Shown: positions 27,255 through 36,397, counted from the stretch's first letter. The stretch: 64,000 bases of DNA from Deferribacteres bacterium (GCA_020633675.1 JACKDE010000002.1:248001-312000), one strand, 5' to 3'. A program made the numbers and translations. Notes: generated from the letters alone by a model not told the origin.

Positions 27255-28304
27255 ATGAAAGTGCAGAAAATGAGCGGCCTGGAACGGACCCGTGCGGTGA
27301 TAGCCGGTGGACCTGTTGATCGCATGCCTGTGCAGCCGATGCTGATGACGTTTGCCAGCCGACATGCCGGGATTCCGTTTGGCGAGTACTGCCGCGATGG
27401 GAGCAAGATGGCCGCTGCCCAGCTTAAGGTGATGCGAGACTTCGATCTCGATATCCTGCTTACCTGTTCTGATCCGGCGAGGGAAGTGATCGATCTCGCC
27501 GGCGAAGAGAGTGTGCGCTGGTTCGACGACCAACCCCCGGGCATCGATGAGGAGAAAGCAGCTTTAAAAGACAAAAGCAAGCTCCATCGCCTGAAGATGC
27601 CCGATCTGACAAAAGGCGGGCGCATGGCTGATCGAATCCGCGCCATCAAAATCCTGCGATCGGAGGCAGGACCGGGGGCTGTGGTTATCGGCTGGGTGGA
27701 AGGCGCGCTCGCGCTGGCGGCAGAGCTCCGAGGCATCAACCGGATCATGCTGGATATCCTCGATGATCCAGCGTTTACAGACGAACTCCTCGATTTTTGC
27801 GCCCGGGTCGCGATGCACTTTGCGCGGGCGCAGATCGATGCAGGAGCGGACAGCATCGGGATGAGCGATGCCGCAGCAAGTATGATTGGCCCGGCGCACT
27901 ATCAGCGATTTCTGTTGCCCCACCAGATGAAAATTCTCGGTGCGATCCGCGAGATGGGAGCAATGTCGAGAGTCCACATGTGCGGAAAGACCGATCCGCT
28001 CCTCGATCAGATGAAAGCACTCCCCGCCGATGTTTTCGAACTCGACTTCATGACTGACATTTCCCTCGCCCGAGCCAAACTCGGTCCTGATGCGGTTATC
28101 TGTGGCACAATTCCAACCATCACTACGCTATTGAACGGAAGCCCGGACGACGTCCTGCGCGATGCCGCCCGGTGCCACGAGATCAGCGGAAAGCATCACA
28201 TCATCAGCCCGGGGTGCGAGGTGGCTCCAATGACGCCTCCGGAAAATCTGCAAGCTATGGTGAGATATTCCAAAAACCGGCAGGGTCTTGCCGATTCCAC
28301 CTGA
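27255..28304 (+). CDS. Uroporphyrinogen decarboxylase-family (MtaA/CmuA-like) methyltransferase
   Basis: I use the ATG at 27255 (GGAG six bases upstream); an ATG at 27234 lies inside the leader. The 349-residue protein has the UroD TIM-barrel pattern (MSGLERTRAVIAGGPVDRMP, GWVEGALALAAELRG, GADSIGMSDAAASMIGP). It also has the zinc-ligand motifs of the corrinoid methyltransferase branch (VHMCGKTDPLLDQM and ISPGCEVAPMTPPENL). That His-x-Cys and Cys set separates it from HemE. By family knowledge, members move methyl groups between a corrinoid protein and coenzyme M or another thiol, or demethylate small substrates. No corrinoid protein gene is adjacent. It has higher G+C and more Arg codons than its neighbours, which may point to insertion. 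Confidence 0.83.
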   Translation: MKVQKMSGLERTRAVIAGGPVDRMPVQPMLMTFASRHAGIPFGEYCRDGSKMAAAQLKVMRDFDLDILLTCSDPAREVIDLAGEESVRWFDDQPPGIDEEKAALKDKSKLHRLKMPDLTKGGRMADRIRAIKILRSEAGPGAVVIGWVEGALALAAELRGINRIMLDILDDPAFTDELLDFCARVAMHFARAQIDAGADSIGMSDAAASMIGPAHYQRFLLPHQMKILGAIREMGAMSRVHMCGKTDPLLDQMKALPADVFELDFMTDISLARAKLGPDAVICGTIPTITTLLNGSPDDVLRDAARCHEISGKHHIISPGCEVAPMTPPENLQAMVRYSKNRQGLADST

Positions 28305-28599
28305 TTGCACCCTGCATTTAGCTTCTATTCGGGTATGGATGACAACTTCAAGACATCGTTTATAATTTTTTCCAGCAAGACATCGTTGGCAGGTTAATAG
28401 CTGTTACCGTCCGGCTTGAGCTGATGTTATACCCTTGCTTTACTTAATCATCAGCTATAACTGATCAGAAAAACCAATCTGAATCTCTGATATATTAAAA
28501 GATCGACTAAATGGCGCTTGAATATCTGTCGGTTGTGTACCCGAATTTAAAAATTTGTATTTATTAACAATATTCAGATTTACATGACAACCGGGAATT
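28305..28599. other. Decayed intergenic DNA before the chimeric relic
   Basis: No coding frame, hairpin or repeat is recognisable here. By position it should correspond to the upstream part of the duplicated hydrolase gene whose 3' end survives just downstream, but I cannot align it by eye. Confidence 0.4.
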
Positions 28600-28921
28600 C
28601 GATTATATTGTTTATACCGAAGCAAGGTACCTGGGATTCGTGATGCAATGCCATTTGATCTTGCTCCAGATTTTTAGCCGGATGTCCGGGAATGGTTAGG
28701 CAGACATGCAGCGCTTTCGCCCGATTTTGAGGACAGCATTCACCACCATCGGCGGCCTGCTGGATTCGACCGTGCGTCGTTGATTGCGGTGCCATAGATG
28801 TATTGCATTTTCGATGACATGCGCGAATATTTCAAAAAACTGACCGCGCTGTACATTCGCAAAGAATAAGTCAGCGGCGCTGAGCTCGCCAGCGAAGCCT
28901 GATCCGGAGCAAGATTTTAAG
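28600..28921 (+). pseudogene. Chimeric relic: end of alpha/beta hydrolase joined to end of RND permease
   Basis: Bases 28600-28707 match the last 110 bases of the hydrolase gene at 30002-30110 with a few changes and a one-base loss (ACCTGGGATTCGTGATGCAA is shared). Bases 28707-28921 match the end of the RND gene at 26875-27160, sharing TGCATTTTCGATGACATGCG, GAGCTCGCCAG and GAAGCCTGATCCGG. Within it, 78 bases corresponding to 26913-26990 are missing, between two ATCGGCGG repeats. Stop codons and frame changes show it is not translated. It records a tandem duplication of the RND-hydrolase segment followed by deletion. Confidence 0.9.
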
Positions 28922-28945
28922 GGAAAGTACTTTGCATAGTCTGAA

Positions 28946-28986
28946 GCCCCGACAGTGTTGTTGACCATATCTGTCAGGGCTTTTTT
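28946..28986 (+). terminator. Rho-independent terminator behind the relic
   Basis: Stem GCCCCGACAG / CTGTCAGGGC (one mismatch) followed by TTTTTTG. It lies where the ancestral RND copy ended and resembles the hairpin at 27180-27216. It now isolates the hydrolase gene at 29038 from upstream transcription. Confidence 0.75.
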
Positions 28987-29037
28987 GTATTTGGGGTAGA
29001 TTTGAGTTGAGCTATCTATTCAAATTGAGGAAGTGAA

Positions 29038-30123
29038 ATGGGCAAATCGATCAAGCAGGGATTGAAACGATTTCTTTTTCTTGCAATTGCATGGCTGTTA
29101 GCGGGATTGGCGGTGATTATCTACGGAGTCCAGTCTGACCTTGTGAATTTTTTCCTGCCAACCCGTTTCATTGTGCTTTTCTGTTTGCTTGCTGGTGCGG
29201 CGATGCTTGTTCTGCATATACTGTTGAATGTGGCTTCATCTCGCAAAAAATGGATTTTTGCCGTGATAATGGCTGCGTTGATTGTGCTGAGCATTTTTGT
29301 TTACATTCGTGAATTCAGAGCTTATCGCGAAATAGAGCTTTCGTTTCAAAACGAAGGCACTGAGTTGGCTGGCACACTATACCTGCCGCGGCAACCAAGC
29401 AAGTATGCTGCCATAGTGATTGCACAAGGTTCAATTCGTGCGCCGAGACGGCTATACCATTTTTGGGCGGATCAACTGGTTCGAGATGGTTATGCTGTGT
29501 TCAGTTTCGATAAGCGCGGGACAGGCGCGTCTGGAGGAGAATATGAATCTGAAAATAATAGTTCTAGCAAAAATCTGCACCTGCTTGCCTCGGATGTCGC
29601 TGCTGCGGTTAATGCTGCACGACACCATCCCGAGATAGATGGTGAACATGTAGGCATCTTTGGGCTGAGTATGGGAGGTTGGCTTGGGCCGCTCGCGGCC
29701 CAGATGACCGATTCTGTCAGTTTCATGATTCTTGTTTCAGGCCCTGCCGTTTCGGTTGGCGAAGAAAATTATTTTAGTGATTTAGCCGGCGAGGGCCATC
29801 GCGGCATGGCGAAGGCAACACTCGCTGAGATAGATAGCTTGGTCATTCTTCGCGAGCCTTCTGGCTATGATCCTCGTGCGATTTTGCAGGAACTGGAAAT
29901 CCCCACCCTCTGGCTGTTCGGCGGCAGCGATTTGTCGGTGCCTGTGGTCAAAAGCAAAGCTGTTCTCGATGAAATGATCACCCAATATCGCAGACCATTT
30001 GAGGTTATCATTTATCCTGAAGCAAGACACCTGGGATTCGTGATGCAATGGCCATTTGATCTTGCTCCGGGCTTCTGGCCGGATGTCCGGGAGTGGTTGA
30101 GCAGGCAGTCTGCACAGCCTTGA
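29038..30123 (+). CDS. Membrane-anchored alpha/beta hydrolase
   Basis: A 361-residue protein. Three hydrophobic helices occupy residues 10-105, followed by an alpha/beta hydrolase domain at 115-361. The nucleophile elbow is GIFGLSMGGWLGPLAAQ, the acid is in LFGGSDLSVPV and the base is in YPEARHLGFV. The oxyanion region precedes it (AIVIAQGSIRAPRRL). The order and acyl-peptidase-like cap recall dienelactone hydrolase/prolyl oligopeptidase-type hydrolases. The start has GAGGAAG upstream. A decayed copy of its 3' end lies 450 bases before it. The substrate is unknown. Confidence 0.85.
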   Translation: MGKSIKQGLKRFLFLAIAWLLAGLAVIIYGVQSDLVNFFLPTRFIVLFCLLAGAAMLVLHILLNVASSRKKWIFAVIMAALIVLSIFVYIREFRAYREIELSFQNEGTELAGTLYLPRQPSKYAAIVIAQGSIRAPRRLYHFWADQLVRDGYAVFSFDKRGTGASGGEYESENNSSSKNLHLLASDVAAAVNAARHHPEIDGEHVGIFGLSMGGWLGPLAAQMTDSVSFMILVSGPAVSVGEENYFSDLAGEGHRGMAKATLAEIDSLVILREPSGYDPRAILQELEIPTLWLFGGSDLSVPVVKSKAVLDEMITQYRRPFEVIIYPEARHLGFVMQWPFDLAPGFWPDVREWLSRQSAQP

Positions 30124-30282
30124 TAGAAGCGAAAATGGTACTCCTGTTCAATTGCGAAATGTTCATAACACGTACAGAAATTTGGTGAGAATTTTAATAC
30201 AGGTCGAATAGATTCGGTACCGATTGCCCTGTGATTCCCTGATATTCTTTTGCATGTTTTCAAGGTGATTTGTTTGTGGGCC

Positions 30283-30891
30283 TCACCCGTCCAGCTTCGC
30301 ATTTGGCAGGCGGATGTCCCAGCGCACAGCGGCCATGCGCAGCAGAAAGATCGCGGCAAAACCGCTGATGATAGGAATCGAGGCCGGCAGGTTGAATTGC
30401 TGCAAAATCAGATAGACCCAGGTGCCGGTAAAAGCGCAAATCGCGTACAGGGGCGCCGAGCGGAACAGGCGCGGGATTTCGTTGATGATTACATCGGCGA
30501 TGACCCCTCCGAAAGTGCCGGTCAACACCGCCATCATGGAAGCGATGAGTAGGGATGTGCCGCCCTCGAGTGCATAGCCTGCCCCGGTAATGCTGAACAG
30601 TGCCAGCCCCAGGGCATCCGGCACGAGCAGGAATTTTTCGAGACGCGCTACAAGGCGCGGCAAAATCGCGCCGGAAATCGAGAGCACCAGCACGATCACA
30701 ACATAGTGGTCATTCGCAATCCAGAACAGCGGATGGCGGTCGAGGAAGACATCGCGCAGGGTGCCTCCGCCAAAGGAGATGGTAAAGGCAATCGCGAAAA
30801 CGCCCACCACGTCCAGTTCTTTTCGGCAAGCGAGCAAAATCCCATAAATGGCGGAGGAGATGACGGCGCAGAATTCGATGGTCACTAACAT
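30283..30891 (-). CDS. UPF0126/TRIC-like membrane protein (YicG family)
   Basis: A 202-residue protein with seven predicted membrane helices in two homologous halves. Each half has a Gly-rich turn: FAIAFTISFGGGTLRDVFLD in the first and VLTGTFGGVIADVIINEIP in the second. By family knowledge, bacterial relatives of TRIC are cation channels; some were earlier linked to glycine transport. It is a single leftward gene, convergent with the hydrolase at 29038. Confidence 0.88.
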   Translation of the reverse strand: MLVTIEFCAVISSAIYGILLACRKELDVVGVFAIAFTISFGGGTLRDVFLDRHPLFWIANDHYVVIVLVLSISGAILPRLVARLEKFLLVPDALGLALFSITGAGYALEGGTSLLIASMMAVLTGTFGGVIADVIINEIPRLFRSAPLYAICAFTGTWVYLILQQFNLPASIPIISGFAAIFLLRMAAVRWDIRLPNAKLDG

Positions 30892-31009
30892 AGCGGACGA
30901 AGCTGCAAATTTAGGTGAATGATTGAATGCGATTTCATTGATCTATAAAATCAGCAATGTAATCACAGCATGTCCACGACCAAAAGAATTCTGCCGATTG
31001 CCTGCAAGC

Positions 31010-31534
31010 CTATTGCAGCATCTCGGCAATTTGTGGCCGTGTCGTCTTGATGTATTCATAGTCCAGGTTCAAGCCCAGCGGGGCAAGCGCCGCTCCCAGG
31101 CCGTCATACATCTGCTTGACTTCCTCGAACGGCCGCGAGACGGCATCCAGTGCCGTTCGCCCGGCGTTGTTTTGGATTGTCTTGTCGGCACCTTTTTCCA
31201 GCAGCGTCCGGACAATCTCTTTGCGGCAGAAAAAAGCTGCGGTAATCAATGGGGTCGAGCCCTCGTTGTTTTGAAGATTGATGTCCGCTCCGGCGTCGAT
31301 CAGGGCTTTGGCCACTTCGGGCTTGTCGAAAACGATGGCTGTGATCAACGGCGTGGAACCTCTGGTCGGTTCGCGCAGGTTCAAGTCTGAGCCGGCCTGG
31401 ATATGCTGCTGAATCGCTTCGAGATTTCCGGTGAGCGCTGCCATGTGCAGATCGACGTCCGGAGCGGAGCTGCCTTGCTGACCGCAGCCAAACATCACCA
31501 AAACCAGGGCGATAACAGGGGTGAGCTTTTTCAT
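31010..31534 (-). CDS. Ankyrin-repeat lipoprotein
   Basis: A 174-residue protein with a clear lipoprotein signal (VIALVLVMFGCGQQ, Cys17). Three to four ankyrin repeats fill residues 28-130: DLHMAALTGNLEAIQQHIQ, then STPLITAIVFDKPEVAKALI, then STPLITAAFFCRKEIVRTLL. The ribosome binding site is AAGGAAG. It probably sits in the periplasm or outer membrane and binds another protein. It starts 18 bases after the acyltransferase stop, so the two form an operon. Confidence 0.87.
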   Translation of the reverse strand: MKKLTPVIALVLVMFGCGQQGSSAPDVDLHMAALTGNLEAIQQHIQAGSDLNLREPTRGSTPLITAIVFDKPEVAKALIDAGADINLQNNEGSTPLITAAFFCRKEIVRTLLEKGADKTIQNNAGRTALDAVSRPFEEVKQMYDGLGAALAPLGLNLDYEYIKTTRPQIAEMLQ

Positions 31535-31551
31535 AGCTACTTCCTTTTTAT

Positions 31552-32691
31552 TTAATTTTGTAAAACGCGTTTTGCCGATATTCTTGAGCGAATGAAATAT
31601 CGGTAAGCAGAGACGAAAAGATTGCTGATGGCAAAAGTCGACAAAACCAAAATGGTGAATTTCAGCAGCGATGGCAGTGCCAGATGAAGCATGGCCATCG
31701 CCAGTGCGCCCATCACGATGACATGGAGAATGTAGACCGGGTAGGAGTTTCGATTCAGTACACTGCTAAGTTTGCCCTGTTGCGCCAGAAAGAGTCTGAA
31801 GGTGTTGAGCATCAGGTAAAGCAAACCCAGCAGAGAGAGATGAAAAGCTGTCCATTGCAGCACGATATCGGCGGTTCGGCTGAACAAGACCTCGTTCGGT
31901 TTTGCCAACGAATGGGTATAGAAAAAATGATAGATCGTGATCGGCAGCCATGCCGCGCAAAGGATGGCAAAATAAAGGCGCTTGCTGCCCGGTGCGGACT
32001 CGAATATTTTCAGCTCATAACATAACGCACCGAGCGCAAAAATCAGAAGATAGATCAGCAGACGTTCGTTCTGGAAATCCAGCAGAAATGTTTTTGTCCA
32101 GCCTTGGAGATGATAAAAGTCCATGGCGACGCTGTAAGTCAGGCCAATCACAAATATGGCGATGATGGCTTTTTTGAGCGTCAGGCTTTTGAGCTTGATG
32201 TTGGCTTTTGACCAGGTCAGAGCCGTGAGATCGAAAACAAAAAGGACTGGCAAGAACCACAACCAGTTCTGGCCCCACAAGTTGTTGCTCCAATGGAAAT
32301 AGCTGGTCCATTCTTGCTGTGGCAAGTTTCGCGAGTACAGGTAGAGCCATTTGTAAAGGGGGAGGAGCGTCAACACTGCGATCAGCCACGGCAGCATGAG
32401 TCTCCTGAGTTTCGATTTGACGAACGCCCATGCGTTTTTCTTTTTCAAGGATGGCGGCGTCAAAAAACCGGAGATGAAGAAGATGGTTGACATGATGAAA
32501 ATATCCAGGATGATGCGCAGATCACCGACCAGATTGTTGGTGTCGGGATCGTAAACAATCCACAGCAGCGTGGAGAAGCTGCTTTTTTCATAGATCAGCC
32601 CGGAATGCAGGACAACAACCAGAAAGATCATGAATGTTCTCAGACTGTCTAAAAAGACAATCCGGTTTGTTTGAGCAGGTGTCTGCAGCAT
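31552..32691 (-). CDS. Acyltransferase 3 family membrane protein (OpgC-like)
   Basis: The frame can be extended to a TTG at 32814, but the added residues do not fit the family. I therefore start at the ATG at 32691, giving 379 residues that begin MLQTPAQTNRIVFLDSLRTF. About ten membrane helices follow, with the acyltransferase-3 motifs FLDSLRTFMIFLVVVLHSG and STIFFISGFLTPPSLKKKN. Such proteins O-acylate sugars of surface glycans; OpgC adds succinyl groups to periplasmic glucans. The acceptor is unknown. It is divergent from the Crp/Fnr-like regulator at 33033 and upstream of the ankyrin lipoprotein gene. Confidence 0.83.
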   Translation of the reverse strand: MLQTPAQTNRIVFLDSLRTFMIFLVVVLHSGLIYEKSSFSTLLWIVYDPDTNNLVGDLRIILDIFIMSTIFFISGFLTPPSLKKKNAWAFVKSKLRRLMLPWLIAVLTLLPLYKWLYLYSRNLPQQEWTSYFHWSNNLWGQNWLWFLPVLFVFDLTALTWSKANIKLKSLTLKKAIIAIFVIGLTYSVAMDFYHLQGWTKTFLLDFQNERLLIYLLIFALGALCYELKIFESAPGSKRLYFAILCAAWLPITIYHFFYTHSLAKPNEVLFSRTADIVLQWTAFHLSLLGLLYLMLNTFRLFLAQQGKLSSVLNRNSYPVYILHVIVMGALAMAMLHLALPSLLKFTILVLSTFAISNLFVSAYRYFIRSRISAKRVLQN

Positions 32692-33032
32692 GTACTGAAC
32701 TCGTTTTGGATAGTGCCACGATCCCCCAACTCCGGAAAGGCTGAAAGGGATGCTGCCAACATGGGCAATTGAGCTCAGAATGTCAAGCCCTTTTCGCCAA
32801 AGCGTTGTATTCAATATTGTACCGAGAATGCTGATTTTGTGCTGCGGTCGATCCTCAACAAACGTGCTGTCGGATTGAGATAAAGATGATGAAGGTGAAA
32901 TATGCGGGTATCGACCGCTTCTTTTGGGGCGACTGGCTGTGATCAGGATAAATTGCTTGAAAATTAAAATCGTGCGGTTAGCTTTATTGAAGATTGGCTG
33001 AAATCGAGAACCAATTTTTTTGAAAAAAAAGA

Positions 33033-33635
33033 ATGCAGGTTGCAGATAAAACTGTTTTGCTTTCTCGAATGAAAAGCGTATTTGACTTTGTGGAGCCGCT
33101 GCCGGACAGGTGTTGGCAGGAAATCACATCCTTTACGCAGCTAAAATCCTATGCCAAAAATGAATATTTTGCCAAAGAAGGGGATCGGCCGAATAGTTTG
33201 GCGTTTGTATGCAGCGGCGTTTTTCGGGCGTTCTATCGCAATACCGATGGCGTTGAATACAACAAAACCTTTTTTACCGACAACACTTTTATGATTGCGC
33301 TGACAGCAATCGTCACAAAAAATACAAATCTCATCAACATACAGGCATTGCTGGACTCGGTGGTGCTCGAGTTGGATTATCAAAAATTCACTCGGCTTTT
33401 TGACGAATATCAAATTCTCGAGCGGCTTGTTCGGAAAATCATCGAGAGTGAGTGGGCAAAGAAAGAAACCCGCGAGATACGCCTGGTCATCGATGATGCC
33501 ACTGCTCGCTACATGTATTTTCGGGAAGAGCACCCCGGGCTTGAAACCAAAATTCCACAGTATCACATCGCTTCCTACCTCGGGATCACACCGATCCAGC
33601 TAAGCCGCATCCGCTCCAAACTTATCAGCAGATAA
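33033..33635 (+). CDS. Crp/Fnr-family transcriptional regulator
   Basis: A 200-residue protein. The cNMP-binding-like domain covers residues 20-140 (YFAKEGDRPNSLAFVCSGVF, RAFYRNTDGVEYNKTFFTDN). A C-terminal winged helix follows, ending QYHIASYLGITPIQLSRIR, the recognition helix. The ligand pocket lacks the Arg/Ser of cAMP binders and there is no Fnr cysteine cluster, so the signal is unknown. This is the type common in Bacteroidetes. It is divergent from the acyltransferase/ankyrin operon with about 340 bases between starts, and may control it. The ribosome binding site is weak; a second ATG at 33069 is possible. Confidence 0.83.
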   Translation: MQVADKTVLLSRMKSVFDFVEPLPDRCWQEITSFTQLKSYAKNEYFAKEGDRPNSLAFVCSGVFRAFYRNTDGVEYNKTFFTDNTFMIALTAIVTKNTNLINIQALLDSVVLELDYQKFTRLFDEYQILERLVRKIIESEWAKKETREIRLVIDDATARYMYFREEHPGLETKIPQYHIASYLGITPIQLSRIRSKLISR

Positions 33636-33794
33636 CTCCAGTCGCTACCTGCATCTGCCATCCCGCCGTAGCACGATTCCAATATCCAGCAACAATTCCG
33701 GTTTTTCTTAACCTATGTTAATGACTTCCACAATTGGTTTTTTGTAGTTTCTTCCACATTCAAAGCGAAATAACAGCATTCCATAGGAGGTAAA

Positions 33795-34523
33795 ATGCAA
33801 ACGGCCTTGAAATTATTAAAGACCTGTTTTGGGTTCGTCTTGTTTCTCAGCACGGTACAGGAATTGGCAGCGGGGGAGAATGAGAAGGCCTGGGAAATTG
33901 GGCTCACGTTCGGTGAGATTCCTGTTTTGTCCGGCAGCTTCAAGCCGGGAGTGACATTCGCGTTCCATTTCAACGATCATATTTCGCTGCAAACCTGCTA
34001 TCAACTCAAGGATTATTTGCAACGCGATGGCCAGTCTTTTAACGCGCGAAATATCGGATTCACCGGTTTGCTGAGCTCAAAAGAAACGACAGGCGAGCGG
34101 ATCTTGTTTGCGCTGCAGATTCGCCCGGTGAGGTGCAGCCCATACATTGTCGCTGGTTTCGTCTTCAACAATGCCGACATCGAAACCATGCGATTTGACC
34201 ACCGCGAGAGGCAAATTGGCGATAACACCTATGATACCGAACTGACCATCGTGCAGCAGCGCGAACGCGGTTTTGCCCCAGCGTTAGGCTGCGGCTACCG
34301 CTACGATTTTGACAATGGTCTGAGCATCAATACCAACATCGCCGCAGCGGTTTTCAAGGCCGTTCCGACACCGATTGTTGCAATCAATACCCCTGCCGCT
34401 ATTTCGGCTGCGGATCGCACCGCTTTGGAAGAAAAAATCGATCTCGCCTACAAGGAAAATTTTCACAATCGCTATCATATTTTCAATCTTGGACTCTCAT
34501 ACAGGATTACGAAAGGGAAATAA
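33795..34523 (+). CDS. Predicted outer-membrane beta-barrel protein
   Basis: A 242-residue protein with a signal peptide (LLKTCFGFVLFLSTVQELAA). Alternating-hydrophobicity strands follow (GVTFAFHFNDHISLQTCYQL, CSPYIVAGFVFNNAD, GLSINTNIAAAVFKA), and it ends IFNLGLSYRITKGK, a barrel-like end without a terminal aromatic. AGGAGG precedes the ATG. It is probably a small eight-strand porin-like or OmpA/OmpW-like barrel. The short-chain dehydrogenase gene starts one base after its stop. Confidence 0.72.
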   Translation: MQTALKLLKTCFGFVLFLSTVQELAAGENEKAWEIGLTFGEIPVLSGSFKPGVTFAFHFNDHISLQTCYQLKDYLQRDGQSFNARNIGFTGLLSSKETTGERILFALQIRPVRCSPYIVAGFVFNNADIETMRFDHRERQIGDNTYDTELTIVQQRERGFAPALGCGYRYDFDNGLSINTNIAAAVFKAVPTPIVAINTPAAISAADRTALEEKIDLAYKENFHNRYHIFNLGLSYRITKGK

Positions 34524-34524
34524 C

Positions 34525-35262
34525 ATGAAAAGTTCCGGAAGTACCATTCTTATCACCGGCGGCGCAAGCGGCATCGGTTTGGCACTCGCACGCATGTTCG
34601 TCGATTCCGATAACCGGGTCATCATGGTTGGGCGCAACCAAACGAAATTACGGCAGGCGGCGCGTTTGCACGACAATATTTCCACCATTCAATGCGATAT
34701 CAGCAAGCACGATGAACTGGAAAAACTGCACATGACGATCAATAACGATTATCCCGACCTGAATGTCTTGATCAACAATGCCGCAATTCAGCATAATTAT
34801 TCCTTCATTAAGGAGACGATGCCCTACACCAAAATTGATGAAGAGATCGATATCAATTTTCGGGCGGTGGTCAAATTGAGTGTCATGCTCATGCCGGTTT
34901 TGAGCACCAAACCGGAATCAGCGATTGTCAATGTCGCTTCAGGCCTGGCGTTTGCACCGAAGGAAAGCGCTGCTGTTTACTGCGCGACCAAAGCGGCAGT
35001 CGACAGCTTCACTACCACGCTGCGCTACCAGTTGGAAAACACCTCGATCCGGGTATTTGAGCTCATTCCTCCGCTGGTTGAAACGGCGATGACGGCAGGT
35101 CGAAGCCAGGGCAAAATGCCGCCGGAAGATGTCGCGCTGACATTTCGGGATGCCTGGCTGAAAAATCAGTACGAAGTCAGTGTGGGGAAAATCAAAATCA
35201 TGCGCACCATGCTGCGCTGGTTTCCTGGTTTGATCCGAAGCAAGCTGCGACATAGTGTGTAG
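34525..35262 (+). CDS. Short-chain dehydrogenase/reductase, DltE-like
   Basis: A 245-residue NAD(P)-dependent oxidoreductase. The frame is open upstream into the barrel gene, but the ATG at 34525 (AAAGGGAAATAAC before it) begins the family N-terminus. The cofactor site is ITGGASGIGLALARMF, then LINNAAIQ. The catalytic residues are in IVNVASGLAF and YCATKAAVDSF (Ser, Tyr, Lys). It is similar to cytoplasmic reductases annotated DltE. It is co-transcribed with the beta-barrel gene and followed by a bidirectional terminator at 35282. Confidence 0.9.
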   Translation: MKSSGSTILITGGASGIGLALARMFVDSDNRVIMVGRNQTKLRQAARLHDNISTIQCDISKHDELEKLHMTINNDYPDLNVLINNAAIQHNYSFIKETMPYTKIDEEIDINFRAVVKLSVMLMPVLSTKPESAIVNVASGLAFAPKESAAVYCATKAAVDSFTTTLRYQLENTSIRVFELIPPLVETAMTAGRSQGKMPPEDVALTFRDAWLKNQYEVSVGKIKIMRTMLRWFPGLIRSKLRHSV

Positions 35263-35281
35263 GGGTAATGCGTGTAAAAAA

Positions 35282-35319
35282 AGCCTCGACTTAGGCAAAA
35301 ATAGACTATAGTCGGGGCT
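35282..35319. terminator. Bidirectional hairpin terminator
   Basis: Stem AGCCTCGACT / AGTCGGGGCT between the SDR gene (plus) and the SRPBCC pseudogene (minus). On the minus strand it is followed by TTTTTTT; on the plus strand by TTTGCTG. It therefore ends leftward transcripts well and rightward ones moderately. Confidence 0.75.
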
Positions 35320-35340
35320 TTGCTGTGTAATTTAGTGCAC

Positions 35341-35802
35341 TCAAAATTTGATAGACCATCCAGGAATCTCTGGCTCGGCCAATTGCGCCAACAGTGTCAG
35401 GGATTCCTGCCAGCCGAAGTAGCAAGCTTCTGGCGGAATGGCTTCGGGGATGCCCTCCTGTACAACGGTCAGCTCAGTGCAGCGCGGCACCTGTTTCAGT
35501 GAGACCGTGACCTGCATTTCTTCTGGGAAGTTGGGATCATCGAATTGATCGGTGTGCCGGATGCGCTCGTTGAGCACCAACTCAAGATACTCGTCGCCAA
35601 AAGAGTGGCTGTTGCCTGTGCTGAAATTCGTAAACGACATTTTATAGGTGCCACCAACCCTGGCAGAGAGGTGGTGAACTTTGCCGGTGAAACCATGCGG
35701 CGGCAGCCATTTGACCATCGCATCCGGCTAGAGAAACTCCCGATAGGCTTTTTCCAGGCTGGCACGCAGCACGCGATGCAGAGTAACCGTGTTTGTCGGC
35801 AT
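35341..35802 (-). pseudogene. SRPBCC/AHSA1-family gene with in-frame amber stop
   Basis: The gene begins at the ATG at 35802 (AAAGGA upstream) with MPTNTVTLHRVLRASLEKAY, the usual start of this family. A TAG at 35728-35730 follows REFL, where relatives have Asp before PDAMVKWLPPHGF. The rest of the frame is intact for 128 codons (GGTYKMSFTNFSTGNSHSF, TVVQEGIPEAIP, CYFGWQESLTLLAQL). The product would be a lipid/ligand-binding START-like protein of about 150 residues. A single base change or read error would account for it; alternatively translation restarts at Met35718. It lies next to the DUF1330 gene. Confidence 0.8.
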
Positions 35803-35868
35803 CAACTTTTTCCTTTCGAAGTGAGGTGATTGTTGTTCCTGTGCAACAGGCGATCAGCACTTCGTGTA

Positions 35869-36309
35869 TTACATGTTTATGATGTCAAAGTCTTTGCTTT
35901 CTACAATCGGCAGCAGCCGTGAATCTAGCAGCGCGGCGGTTCGGTGGCCGATACCAGCCAGGTATGCCTCATTGGAAGCAAACGCCATGAATTCAGCAAG
36001 CGAGCTTTGTTTCACCAACATAACAGCGTCCCATTGCTCATCCGGCGGGCCGATAAAAAAACGTCCGCCAGTGCCGAGCAACAGCAACTCGCCGCCGCTT
36101 GCTTTTAAAAATGGCATGGTGTGTTCAATATATTTTTGAAAGGCTTCCCTGCCGGAAATGTGCTGCTTGGGAGCCAGATCCGGGGTGGCGGAATAATCTG
36201 CAACTTCCCTGAAGCGCAGCAAATTGAGCATAATGATTTCACCGGTTATATTGCGCCTGAAAAGTGCAGCGCCGGTTTCCTGTGTCGGCTCTAAAAAATA
36301 CTTTTCCAT
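35869..36309 (-). CDS. DUF1330-family protein
   Basis: A 146-residue dimeric alpha/beta-barrel-type protein (EIIMLNLLRFREVADYS, GREAFQKYIEHTMPFLKAS, WDAVMLVKQSSLAEFMAFAS). AAGGAACG precedes the ATG. The family has no established biochemical role; similar ferredoxin-like folds occur in monooxygenases and heme-binding proteins. It precedes the broken SRPBCC gene on the same strand by 66 bases, so the two probably form one transcript. Confidence 0.8.
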   Translation of the reverse strand: MEKYFLEPTQETGAALFRRNITGEIIMLNLLRFREVADYSATPDLAPKQHISGREAFQKYIEHTMPFLKASGGELLLLGTGGRFFIGPPDEQWDAVMLVKQSSLAEFMAFASNEAYLAGIGHRTAALLDSRLLPIVESKDFDIINM

Positions 36310-36397
36310 TTCGTTCCTTGGTTCAGATTCAGCCTGGTTTTGATGTGGGCGCCAGAAAAGTTGCTGGCTTTATAAATACGATGAGTCTGGGTTAAGC

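Noticed and set aside
27255..28304. HemE (uroporphyrinogen decarboxylase) of heme synthesis
   Set aside because: It has the His-x-Cys and Cys zinc motif of the MtaA/CmuA branch, and no heme genes are adjacent.
28580..28968. Two leftward frames across the relic
   Set aside because: They are antisense to a decayed gene copy and the terminator.
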